A DNA stretch of 6,958 nucleotides from Anaerolineae bacterium (GCA_020848855.1 JADLHH010000196.1:1-6958), one strand, 5' to 3'; positions 1-6,256 are shown, counted from the first letter of the stretch. Notes: a model not told the origin generated them from the letters alone. Made by a program: numbers and translations.

Positions 1-12
1 ATGAGGTGAAGC

Positions 13-85
13 GGGTGCATAGCTCAATTGGCAGAGCGCAGTCCTTACAAGACTGATGTTATAGGTTCGAGTCCTATTGCGCCCA
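13..85 (+). tRNA. tRNA-Val (anticodon UAC)
   Basis: A complete cloverleaf can be folded by hand. The acceptor stem pairs 13-19 with 78-84 (7 pairs, one G-U), the D stem pairs 22-25 with 34-37, the anticodon stem 39-43 with 51-55, and the T stem 61-65 with 73-77 around the loop TTCGAGT. The anticodon loop is CTTACAA (44-50), which gives anticodon UAC at 46-48 and so reads the valine codon GUA. The variable loop is 5 bases. The discriminator base is A85. The 3' CCA is not encoded (the next bases are ACA), so it must be added after transcription. A strong terminator starts 12 bases downstream, so this is a single tRNA or the last of a cluster that begins left of the window. Confidence 0.97.
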
Positions 86-96
86 ACAAGTTTCGA

Positions 97-125
97 CGCC
101 TGCCCACCGATTGGCAGGCGTTTTT
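97..125 (+). terminator. Intrinsic terminator of the tRNA-Val transcript
   Basis: A perfect 8-bp GC-rich stem, CGCCTGCC (97-104) with GGCAGGCG (113-120), closes an 8-base loop and is followed directly by five T (121-125). This is a textbook Rho-independent terminator. It lies 12 bases after the tRNA 3' end and should insulate the response regulator downstream from tRNA transcription. Confidence 0.93.
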
Positions 126-133
126 GTTCAGGT

Positions 134-147
134 TTGTGGAGTCACAA
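134..147. promoter_or_regulatory. Small dyad in the leader of the response regulator gene
   Basis: TTGTG (134-138) and CACAA (143-147) form an inverted repeat around the 4-base centre GAGT, with GG and CC on the outside that can extend the pairing if T133 is bulged. It lies between the tRNA terminator and the response regulator start, where a promoter and operator would be expected. It has no T tract, so it is not a terminator. It could be a binding site for a dimeric regulator, but a 5-bp half-site can occur by chance. The rest of 126-265 shows no clear promoter; the best weak candidate is TTGCGC (191-196) with TTTAAT (215-220) at 18-base spacing. Confidence 0.22.
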
Positions 148-265
148 CCCTTCCCGTGCCGAATCCAAACGAAACCTATACGCTATCTGTTTGCGCGAAT
201 CAGGGCACTTATGCTTTAATTACGCTAGGTTCAAGGAGCGTTTAAAACCCGTTACCCTGACTGCC

Positions 266-271
266 GGGAAG
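266..271 (+). promoter_or_regulatory. Ribosome binding site that fixes the response regulator start
   Basis: GGGAAG sits 5 bases before ATG 277. An in-frame GTG at 271 would overlap this purine block and have no spacer, so ATG 277 is preferred. A better-matching AAGGAG at 233-238 is too far away (about 38 bases) to serve either start. Confidence 0.5.
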
Positions 272-276
272 TGACC

Positions 277-993
277 ATGCTGACGCGCAACGAACAAAAC
301 CAAAGCCCTCTGATTTTAGTAGTTGAAGACGATAGCGATACCGCCGATTACGTGACTGCCCTGCTGCAGACATCCGGCTACAATGCCGTGACCGCCGACA
401 GCGGTGAGATCGCGCTCAGCGAGATCGCGAACGCGCAGCCTGATCTCGTCCTGCTCGACCTGAACCTGCCGGACATGGCAGGGCTGGACGTGCTCCGGCA
501 GGTACGCGCCAATTCGCTGCTGCCGATGATCATCCTCAGCGGCGCAACGCAGGACAAGAGCAAGGTGGTCGCGCTGGAAGAAGGCGCGGACGATTACGTC
601 GTCAAGCCATTCTCGCCGGAAGAACTGGTCGCGCGCGTCCACGCGCTGCTGCGGCGCGTTGTCCAGTGGACGCCGCCCGCCGAAACACGCCTGCACGTCC
701 GCCACCTCGAACTGGACATGGCGCGCCGTCAGGTGACGATCCGGGGCAAGAAGCTGCATCTGACGCCGGTAGAATACGGCATTCTGGTGACGCTGATGCG
801 CAGCGCCGGGACGGTCATCGGGCATGATGAACTGCTGCGCACCGTGTGGGGCGAAAAATACGAAGGCGACTACTCGGTGCTGCGCGTGAACATTTCGCGG
901 CTGCGCCAGAAGCTCGAAGAAAACCCGCGCTACCCAACGTACATCGTCACCGCGCCGGGGCAGGGATACTACATGCCAACCCGGCGTCCCTAG
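277..993 (+). CDS. OmpR/PhoB-family response regulator
   Basis: A two-component response regulator of 238 residues, the usual length for this family. Numbered from ATG 277, the receiver domain spans about residues 11-129: the acidic pair is D18/D19 after E17, the phosphoacceptor is D61 in LVLLDLNLPD, the switch residue is S88 in IILSGA, and the conserved lysine is K110 in VVKPFSPEE. The winged-helix DNA-binding domain covers about residues 139-238, with the typical LTPVEYGIL, a helix rich in basic residues (VNISRLRQKLEENP) and the wing ending APGQGYYM. It resembles the KdpE-like branch, but no potassium transport gene is near, so I give no symbol. No histidine kinase is encoded beside it, so its partner must lie elsewhere or to the left. 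It is a cytoplasmic transcription factor; the five-gene run starting 67 bases downstream is a possible target or may be co-transcribed, which is inference. An in-frame GTG at 271 is a less likely start. Confidence 0.95.
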   Translation: MLTRNEQNQSPLILVVEDDSDTADYVTALLQTSGYNAVTADSGEIALSEIANAQPDLVLLDLNLPDMAGLDVLRQVRANSLLPMIILSGATQDKSKVVALEEGADDYVVKPFSPEELVARVHALLRRVVQWTPPAETRLHVRHLELDMARRQVTIRGKKLHLTPVEYGILVTLMRSAGTVIGHDELLRTVWGEKYEGDYSVLRVNISRLRQKLEENPRYPTYIVTAPGQGYYMPTRRP

Positions 994-1060
994 CACTCCC
1001 ACTCTCGCAACTTTGGGCGTTTTGCGCTACCCTTCTCAGCAATCAGGTTAACTGGTGGGT

Positions 1061-1714
1061 ATGCGTCTTCGACTCTCTCTCATGCTGTTGGGGGCGGCGC
1101 TGGTGGCAGCGACCTTCACGTTTCCCTTATGGCAGCCGATGTTCGATAATCGGGTGGCGGCGCCGACTGAAGCATTTCCGGGTCTCGCAGCCAACCTGCA
1201 GGATGCCTTCCTGAGCCTGCCGCAGGAGCAGCAGCGAGCCTACCTCGCCTTCGACCAGACCGACCACAGCCGCGCGCTGGCGATGGTGATCGCCGCGCTC
1301 GCGCCGCGCACCACCCTCCCGGATGACGAACAGGCGATGCCAGAGATGGTCTCGCCGGTAACGGTCGCCAGCGGCACGTTCCAGCCGATCAACGCCGTGC
1401 GGTGGGGACAGGGCACGGTCACGATTTACGAGGATGCCAGCAACGCGCAGACGATGCGCTTTGAAGGCTACAGTATGCTGGGCGGACCCGATCTCCACGT
1501 CTATCTGTCGCCGGCGGACGCGCCGAACTCGTTCGCCGACATGACCGTTGCCGGGGTGGAGCCGGAAGATATCGGTTCGCTGAAGGCGAGCGACGGCAGC
1601 CAGAATTACACACTGCCCGCCGACATCGACCTCAGCCTGTACCGTACAGTGGTGGTGTACAGCACGTCGCTCGACCTGATCTACACCTATGCGCCGCTGT
1701 TTGTCCGGCAGTAG
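1061..1714 (+). CDS. Exported or membrane-anchored DM13-domain protein lacking the signature cysteine
   Basis: From ATG 1061 this is 217 residues. The N-terminus (MRLRLSLMLLGAALVAATFTF) is a short basic stretch and a hydrophobic helix, with no lipobox and no clear AxA cleavage site, so it may stay as a membrane anchor. Residues about 30-80 are a soluble, probably helical stretch rich in Leu, Ala and Gln. The DM13 domain covers about 100-214: GTFQPINAVRWGQGTVTIYE, then GPDLHVYLSP, GSLKASDGSQNYTLP, and the final VVVYSTSLDLIYTYAPL. DM13 has been proposed to act in extracellular electron transfer through an almost invariant cysteine near its C-terminus. Here that position appears to be S201 (codon 1661-1663), and the whole protein has no cysteine, so a redox role is doubtful. 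GTG 1055 is an alternative start two codons upstream; GGTGGG directly before ATG and AGG at 1045-1047 leave the choice open. First gene of the tight run; 12 bases separate it from the methyltransferase. Confidence 0.87.
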   Translation: MRLRLSLMLLGAALVAATFTFPLWQPMFDNRVAAPTEAFPGLAANLQDAFLSLPQEQQRAYLAFDQTDHSRALAMVIAALAPRTTLPDDEQAMPEMVSPVTVASGTFQPINAVRWGQGTVTIYEDASNAQTMRFEGYSMLGGPDLHVYLSPADAPNSFADMTVAGVEPEDIGSLKASDGSQNYTLPADIDLSLYRTVVVYSTSLDLIYTYAPLFVRQ

Positions 1715-1726
1715 AGAGGAAAGCCT

Positions 1727-2491
1727 GTGAGCGACGATTACGAACAGCTTGCGCCGATTTACGACGCGCTGGGCATGGCGGATTTCGCCGCGTCGATCAC
1801 GCCGCCGCTGCTCGACTACGCGCAGTCGCACGACTGGGTAGGACGGCGCGCGGTCGACCTCGGTTGCGGCACGGGCGCAAGCGTTCAATGGCTCGCCAAC
1901 CGGGGCTACAACATCACCGGGATCGACCATTCGCCGTCGATGCTGCGGCAGGCGCAGCAGTCGATCAGCGGAAGCGGCATCGGCTTCCAGTTGTACGAGG
2001 GCGACATTCGCTCGCTGAGCAACCTGCACGATATCGACCTCGCGCTAGCGCTCGACGTGGTGAACGAACTCAACAGCCTGCGCGACCTCGAAACGGCGAT
2101 CGCTTCGGTCGCCCGGATTCTGGTGCCCGGCAAGCTGTTCATCTTCGACCTGCACACCATCGGAGGGCTGGCGCGGCTCGACCAGACTACCGCCGTCATC
2201 CACGACGACCTCAATCTGACGGCGGTCGTCAGCCACCGCTTCGACTACGACCGGCAGGTCGATATCGCAGAATACATCACCTTCCAGCGCAGCGGCTCGG
2301 CATGGCAGCGCCGCCAGGTCACGCGGACGATGCGCGGCTTCCCTATTCAGGTGGTGACCGCCTTGCTCCAGCGCGCGGGTTTCGGCATAATGGCGATGCT
2401 AAACGACCGCCTCGAAACAGTTGACCCAGCCACCCAGCATGAGCCACGCATCGTCATTCTGGCGCGGCGCGCGGGCGTAGAAACGGATTAG
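1727..2491 (+). CDS. Class I SAM-dependent methyltransferase
   Basis: A 254-residue cytoplasmic methyltransferase with a complete Rossmann-fold core. Motif I is VDLGCGTG at residues 43-50, the glycine-rich loop that holds S-adenosylmethionine. The acidic residue expected to bind the ribose hydroxyls is D67 in GIDHSPSML. The adenine-contacting acidic motif is EGDIRSL with D93. LALALDVVNELN (motif IV region) and LVPGKLFIFDLHT (post-motif strand) follow. The N-terminal YEQLAPIYDALG is typical of small-molecule methyltransferases of the Methyltransf_11/25 type. The C-terminal part (about 155-254) is a beta-rich cap ending in FGIMAMLNDR and ARRAG. The substrate cannot be read from the sequence. 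Start is GTG 1727, supported by AGGAAAG at 1717-1723 with close spacing. It follows the DM13 gene by 12 bases and precedes the membrane protein by 4, so it is surely co-transcribed with both. Confidence 0.93.
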   Translation: MSDDYEQLAPIYDALGMADFAASITPPLLDYAQSHDWVGRRAVDLGCGTGASVQWLANRGYNITGIDHSPSMLRQAQQSISGSGIGFQLYEGDIRSLSNLHDIDLALALDVVNELNSLRDLETAIASVARILVPGKLFIFDLHTIGGLARLDQTTAVIHDDLNLTAVVSHRFDYDRQVDIAEYITFQRSGSAWQRRQVTRTMRGFPIQVVTALLQRAGFGIMAMLNDRLETVDPATQHEPRIVILARRAGVETD

Positions 2492-2495
2492 TCGC

Positions 2496-3173
2496 GTGAA
2501 CACATCGGCAGTGGTAGATCGGCTCGTCATCCCGGTAGATACCGAACATGGCGGCATCCGTCTGGTGGTGATCCTGACCTTCATCGGTATCTGGGCGGTC
2601 AGCTTTTTCATCATCAACGCGCTCATCCGCAGCGAAGGTATCGGCGTGCTGGCAATCTTCCTCGGCTTCCCGGTCGCCTATGGCATCACCGCGCTGCTCG
2701 AACGCTTCCTGAAGAAGCGCTGGCCCAGCGGACGCTACGTGGAGATCGACAGGAACAGCATCAGACTCAAGAAGCGGGGCGTGCTTCAGGCGGAAGTTCT
2801 GTCCGAAGACCCGGCGACGACGCTCCTGTGGACATTCAAGATCAGCAAGCGGGCGCGCGTGCCGAAGGGCTGGTCGATGCTCGCCTGCGCCATCCAGCAT
2901 GAAAACGAATCGCTGAGCATTTACACGTTCATGTCGCCGGCGCAGGTCGAAAGTTTCGACATGGCATCGCAGTTCAAGAAGCTGGTCGCTCCGCGCAAAG
3001 GCAAAGACAACGAAGACATGCGCGAAGACCTGCGGCTGGCGGGCGAACAGCGCCGCCTGCGCGATGCCGAAAACCACCGCTGGATGTTCGGCGCGGAAAT
3101 GACGCCGACCGACTTCATGAACTACCTCTCCCGGCTGAATACACAATTCTCCGAATGGATGCCCGTAAACTGA
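2496..3173 (+). CDS. Two-helix membrane protein with a charged cytoplasmic domain, unknown function
   Basis: I do not recognise the family. The protein is 225 residues. After about 20 residues there are two hydrophobic segments, about 23-44 (VVILTFIGIWAVSFFIINAL) and 48-68 (GIGVLAIFLGFPVAYGITALL), joined by a very short loop. Then comes ERFLKKRWPSGR; this cluster of basic residues suggests that both termini face the cytoplasm. The rest (about 75-225) is hydrophilic. It starts with a strand-rich part (RYVEIDRNSIRLKKRGVLQAEV) that recalls bacterial PH-like domains, though this is weak. A highly charged helical stretch rich in K, E, D and R follows (about 165-200), and it ends in a helix-like TPTDFMNYLSRLN. 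No catalytic motif is visible. Start GTG 2496 lies 4 bases after the methyltransferase stop and has no good Shine-Dalgarno sequence, which fits translational coupling. Its 3' end overlaps the next gene by 19 bases. Confidence 0.85.
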   Translation: MNTSAVVDRLVIPVDTEHGGIRLVVILTFIGIWAVSFFIINALIRSEGIGVLAIFLGFPVAYGITALLERFLKKRWPSGRYVEIDRNSIRLKKRGVLQAEVLSEDPATTLLWTFKISKRARVPKGWSMLACAIQHENESLSIYTFMSPAQVESFDMASQFKKLVAPRKGKDNEDMREDLRLAGEQRRLRDAENHRWMFGAEMTPTDFMNYLSRLNTQFSEWMPVN

Positions 3174-4675
3174 AAATCACGCTCCTACTTGCCGTCCTTC
3201 TGTCCGTCGCCCTTCCGGCGCAGGCGCAGGAAACCCTGCCGCTGGCGACGCCCGTCACGGGCAGCGTGACCGCTGGCGCAACGAATGCCTGGACGTTCTT
3301 CGCCCAGAACGGCGCGGTGCTGTCGTTCGCGCTCGAAGCGCAGACCGATGGTTTTGACCCAGCGATGACGCTGACCGACAGCAGCGGGCGCGAAATCGTC
3401 AGCAGCGACGACTACAACTACCCCGACAGCCTCGACCCGCTACTGGAAGCGATCACCATGCCGCGCACCGACACGTTCACGCTGACAGTACGCGGCATCA
3501 ACGACACATCGGGTGACTACACGCTGACGATGCTGCCCGGCTACAGCGTCTCGGCATACAGCGACGATTTCAGCGCGAACGGCTGGCGCGCGCTCAACGG
3601 CGTGATCACGGCGCAGCAGGCAGACGGGCAGCTTCAGTTGAGCACCGAAGGCGTCCGCCCGACCAGCGCCGCTTTCAGCGACGGCTCGACGCCGGTGCAG
3701 GATTTCTACGCGCAGGCGCAGGTCGTCAACGTGACCGATCCATCCGGGTGGGCGGTCGGGATGGCGGTACGCCGCAGCGGACAGTCATATTACCTGCTGG
3801 CGATCAATTCGGTGGGAAACTGGCGCTTCACCCTGGTGCAGAACGGCAGCGAAACCGTGATCCGCGACTGGACGCCGCACCCGAACATCATCCCCGGCGC
3901 GTCGAGCTTCTCGATCGGGGTGCTGGCGCGCGGCGTCGGCTTCGACTTCTTCTACAATACCGGCTATATTGGCAGCGCCAGCGACCGCACGCTGACCGAC
4001 GCCGGGCAGATCGGGCTGACGGTGGGCGCGTTTTCGGCGCAGCCGAGCCGCAGCAGCGCCACGTTCGACGATCTGATCGTGACCCAGCCCGCTGAAATCG
4101 ACGGACATTACGTGATCCCGCAGGAGATCACCACCGGGGATGCCCGCCAGATGGTGCTGGCGCTCAAGCGCAACCACGTCGTCGTCGGCGACGGCGAGCT
4201 TGCGCTGACGCTGCCGGACAGCTCGGTGCAGTCGGCGCGGGCGGGCGTCGAGCGGGTGATGCTGGGGCGCGGCGTGCGCTATACCAATTTCGCGCTCGGC
4301 ACGACTGTCAACCTCAGCCCGGCGACATCCGGTCCAGCGGGGTGCGGGCTGGTGTTCCGGCTGGCGAATGACACCGACTACACCATCGCCTACTTCGATC
4401 AGGACGGAGATTACGGCGTCTCCAAGCGCAGCGGCGACACCTTCAGCGACGATTTGTACGGGCAAAACAGCGCGATTGGCGGCGGCACACATCTACTTCT
4501 GGTGATCGCCGACGATAATACACTATATTACTATGTCGACCGGACGCTGGTTGGCACAGTCGAAAACCCGCCGCAGGATGGCGAGGTCGGCATCGCGGTC
4601 GTCAACTTCGAGCCAAATTCGACGCTGTGCCAGTTCACCAACTTCTGGTTATGGGAGTGGGAGCCAGTCTCTTGA
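3155..4675 (+). CDS. Secreted protein with PPC-like domain and two LamG-like beta-sandwich modules
   Basis: A 506-residue exported protein. A clear Sec signal peptide covers residues 1-24: basic MDARKLK, a hydrophobic core, and the cleavage site AQA before QE. The first mature domain (about 26-130) looks like a bacterial pre-peptidase C-terminal (PPC) domain: GSVTAGATNAWTFFAQNGAV, FDPAMTLTDSSGREI, then DTFTLTVRGI and GDYTLTMLPGY. Two concanavalin/LamG-like modules follow, about 138-310 (from SDDFSANGWRALNG to ATFDDLIVTQP) and 315-506. They share a pattern of strands: GWAVGMAVRRSGQSYYLLAI versus GCGLVFRLANDTDYTIAYF, and IGLTVGAF versus VGIAVVNF. No protease, glycosidase or anchoring motif is visible, so a binding or structural role outside the cell is likely (inference). 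Start ATG 3155 lies inside the end of the membrane protein gene (19-base overlap) and lacks a good ribosome binding site. Its stop overlaps the likely start of the next gene. Confidence 0.9.
   Translation: MDARKLKITLLLAVLLSVALPAQAQETLPLATPVTGSVTAGATNAWTFFAQNGAVLSFALEAQTDGFDPAMTLTDSSGREIVSSDDYNYPDSLDPLLEAITMPRTDTFTLTVRGINDTSGDYTLTMLPGYSVSAYSDDFSANGWRALNGVITAQQADGQLQLSTEGVRPTSAAFSDGSTPVQDFYAQAQVVNVTDPSGWAVGMAVRRSGQSYYLLAINSVGNWRFTLVQNGSETVIRDWTPHPNIIPGASSFSIGVLARGVGFDFFYNTGYIGSASDRTLTDAGQIGLTVGAFSAQPSRSSATFDDLIVTQPAEIDGHYVIPQEITTGDARQMVLALKRNHVVVGDGELALTLPDSSVQSARAGVERVMLGRGVRYTNFALGTTVNLSPATSGPAGCGLVFRLANDTDYTIAYFDQDGDYGVSKRSGDTFSDDLYGQNSAIGGGTHLLLVIADDNTLYYYVDRTLVGTVENPPQDGEVGIAVVNFEPNSTLCQFTNFWLWEWEPVS
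4653..4662 (+). promoter_or_regulatory. Ribosome binding site supporting a TTG start for the nucleotidyltransferase-like gene
   Basis: GGGAGTGGGA lies inside the end of the secreted-protein gene and ends 9 bases before TTG 4672. That TTG overlaps the upstream TGA stop as TTGA, the usual geometry of coupled genes. The other in-frame starts (GTG 4627, ATG 4651, GTG 4657) lie upstream of or within this purine block and have no such site in front of them. Confidence 0.5.
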
Positions 4676-5589
4676 ATTCGACCGAGGCAGCGATTCTGAA
4701 AACGGTGGTCTACGCCGACATTTTCGATTTTCCGCTGACTCGAACCGAGCTTCACCACTACCTGATTGCCGACGCGCCGGTCAGCCGCGAGCAAATAGAC
4801 CACGCGCTGGCGACCTCCCCTTTTCTGCACGACGCACTCGAATTTCACGACGATTACGTGATCGCCGCCGGACGGCAGCCGATCATCGCCGTGCGCGCGC
4901 AGCGCGAGCAGGCGTCGCAGCAGTTATGGCGCGAGGCGATGGCATACGGCGAACGGCTGGCGCGGCTGCCGTTCGTGCGGATGGTCGCGCTGACCGGCGC
5001 GCTGGCGGTGCGCAATGCCTCGGACAACGACGACGACCTCGACTACGTGCTGGTGACCGCGCCGGGGCGCGTGTGGATCGCGCGGGCATTCGCTATCGTG
5101 CTGGTGCGGCTGGCACAGCGGCGCGGCGTCATCGTCTGCCCGAATTACGTGCTGGCAGAAACCGCGCTTCGGCAGGAGAAACAAGACCTGTTCATGGCGC
5201 ACGAGGTCGTGCAGATGATGCCGATCTTCGGGCTGCCGCTTTACGCGGCGATGCGCGCGCAGAACGATTGGGTGGCGGCTTACCTGCCCAACGCCGGCAC
5301 GCCGCTGCACGCCGAGCCTGAGCGCACGCCCGGACGCGGCTGGCGGCTGCTCAAGCGCGCGGCGGAAGTTCTGCTCGGCGGACGGCTGGGCGAAGCGCTC
5401 GAAAGCTGGGAGTACCGCCGCAAGCTGCGCCGCTTCGCCCCCGACCTGCAAACCGCCCACAGCGCCGCCCAACTCGACGCCCAGCACGTCAAGGGACATT
5501 TCAACGATCACGGGCATCCGGTGCTTCAGCAGTACGGCGAACGCCTGCGCCGCTACGATCTGGACGCGCTGCGCCTCGCCGGGGATTAG
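4672..5589 (+). CDS. Nucleotidyltransferase-like protein with N-terminal winged-helix-like region
   Basis: From TTG 4672 the protein has 305 residues. The N-terminal part (about 1-65) has a pattern of short helices ending in DDYVIAAG, which looks like a winged helix. A nucleotidyltransferase-superfamily core follows: VALTGALAV (G109, A110) and, 11 residues on, DDDLDYVLV with D122 and D124. This fits the superfamily pattern hG[GS] followed by D-h-D-h, with alanine in place of the usual serine or glycine. The rest (about 140-305) is mostly helical and rich in Arg, Ala and Leu, with no motif I can assign. The family transfers nucleotides to diverse acceptors; the substrate here is unknown and activity is not certain given the variant motif. 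It is the last gene of the five-gene run and ends 3 bases from the stop of the convergent gene. Alternative starts are ATG 4651 and GTG 4627. Confidence 0.82.
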   Translation: MNSTEAAILKTVVYADIFDFPLTRTELHHYLIADAPVSREQIDHALATSPFLHDALEFHDDYVIAAGRQPIIAVRAQREQASQQLWREAMAYGERLARLPFVRMVALTGALAVRNASDNDDDLDYVLVTAPGRVWIARAFAIVLVRLAQRRGVIVCPNYVLAETALRQEKQDLFMAHEVVQMMPIFGLPLYAAMRAQNDWVAAYLPNAGTPLHAEPERTPGRGWRLLKRAAEVLLGGRLGEALESWEYRRKLRRFAPDLQTAHSAAQLDAQHVKGHFNDHGHPVLQQYGERLRRYDLDALRLAGD

Positions 5590-5592
5590 CCG

Positions 5593-6234
5593 CTACGCAC
5601 GAACGGCGGCGCGCAGTCCGGCGACGAAATCGTTCTTGCCGCCGTTCGCCGGATGCCGAATTTTGACGCAGGAAATGCCCATACTCGTCAGCAGCCCGTA
5701 GCCGACGTTGCCCACAGCGATGATCTTTTTGGGCGCGAGCATGTCCAGCAGGTCGCGCACGAACGGTTCGCCAACCGGGATTTCAGTGACGCGCGGCGTA
5801 CGGTTGGTGAGCGGCTTGCCGGGCTGGTGCGGATGCAGCGGGTACGCGCCCCAGACCAGCGGCACGATGCCCAGCTCCGGGAGCAGACTCCACAGGATGC
5901 TCGCTGATTGCTCGCCGAAAACCGCCTCGAAACCAGGCTCCGGCACATCCTGATAACCGTGCTCCACACCGAACATCGCCAGTTCCGGCACGCCCTCACG
6001 CAGAATCCGCCGGCTTGTCATCGGCACGCCGGTCAGCCGCATCCCGCGATAGCCCGGCGCTTCCGCGATCAGCGCGATTCGGGACTGGCGCGCCGCCACA
6101 TCTTCGAGATAGCGCTGCAAATTGGCGCGGCGCAGGGCGTTATAAGGACTGCTCCCGGCTTCGAACGGGTTGTAGGAGTCGTCAGTCGAGGCGACGCGGG
6201 AGAGACGTTCCACAAAAGCGGCGAAATCGTTCAC
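5593..6234 (-). CDS. Uracil-DNA-glycosylase-superfamily protein
   Basis: A probable DNA-repair glycosylase or a relative of one, 213 residues from GTG 6234. Two signature regions of the superfamily are visible. Motif A is ALIAEAPGYRGMRLTGVPMTS (about residues 54-74), comparable to the family 4/5 pattern in which an E/L-APG loop is followed by a G-x-P-F/M-T segment. Motif B is RHPANGGKNDF near the C-terminus (H194 in this numbering), where classical enzymes have HPS. NPFEAG near the N-terminus and AYPLHPHQPG in the middle are also typical of this subgroup. The residues of motif A and B differ from characterised uracil-DNA glycosylases, so base specificity is uncertain. GTG 6234 is chosen because GGGGA (6244-6248, minus strand) precedes it by 9 bases; the upstream ATG at 6264 falls inside a strong hairpin and would add ten residues. 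The gene converges on the plus-strand run with only 3 bases between the stop codons. Confidence 0.83.
   Translation of the reverse strand: MNDFAAFVERLSRVASTDDSYNPFEAGSSPYNALRRANLQRYLEDVAARQSRIALIAEAPGYRGMRLTGVPMTSRRILREGVPELAMFGVEHGYQDVPEPGFEAVFGEQSASILWSLLPELGIVPLVWGAYPLHPHQPGKPLTNRTPRVTEIPVGEPFVRDLLDMLAPKKIIAVGNVGYGLLTSMGISCVKIRHPANGGKNDFVAGLRAAVRA
5600..5648. repeat. 11-bp inverted repeat inside the glycosylase 3' end at the convergent junction
   Basis: CGAACGGCGGC (5600-5610) and GCCGCCGTTCG (5638-5648) are exact inverted copies separated by 27 bases. The element lies within the last 50 or so bases of the minus-strand glycosylase gene and 11 bases past the plus-strand stop at 5589. There is no intergenic space for an ordinary terminator, so a stem-loop here could serve the plus-strand transcript, although no T tract follows on the plus strand. 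It may also be only a result of GC-rich codons. Confidence 0.45.
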
Positions 6235-6243
6235 TTTACAGTA

Positions 6244-6248
6244 TCCCC
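6244..6248 (-). promoter_or_regulatory. Ribosome binding site deciding the glycosylase start
   Basis: On the minus strand GGGGA ends 9 bases before GTG 6234. No comparable site precedes ATG 6264, whose upstream bases form one arm of the hairpin 6257-6280. Confidence 0.5.
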
Positions 6249-6256
6249 AAATGAAG

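Noticed and set aside
13..125. tRNA gene as an integration site for a mobile element
   Set aside because: I saw no repeat of the tRNA 3' end elsewhere in the window, and no integrase or phage gene is present.
28..274. Two short plus-strand open frames (63 and 65 codons) in the tRNA and leader region
   Set aside because: They run through the tRNA and its terminator and have no ribosome binding site or protein-like composition.
316..1002. Minus-strand open frame antisense to the response regulator
   Set aside because: The response regulator has all family motifs on the plus strand; the antisense translation has none.
994..1060. Terminator or promoter between the response regulator and the DM13 gene
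   Set aside because: No stem longer than about 3 bp and no convincing -35/-10 pair was found, so co-transcription is possible but undecided.
1127..2029. Long minus-strand open frame of 300 codons antisense to the DM13 and methyltransferase genes
   Set aside because: The translation is rich in Arg, Val and His with no domain pattern, and it spans two well-supported genes on the other strand. It is a by-product of GC-rich codon use.
3785..4492. Minus-strand open frame of 235 codons antisense to the secreted protein gene
   Set aside because: Low-complexity Arg/Ala/Val-rich translation opposite a gene with a clear signal peptide and domains.
4533..5321. Plus-strand open frame of 262 codons overlapping the nucleotidyltransferase-like gene
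   Set aside because: Strongly Arg/Ala-rich translation in the wrong frame; the other frame carries the recognisable motif and coupling signals.
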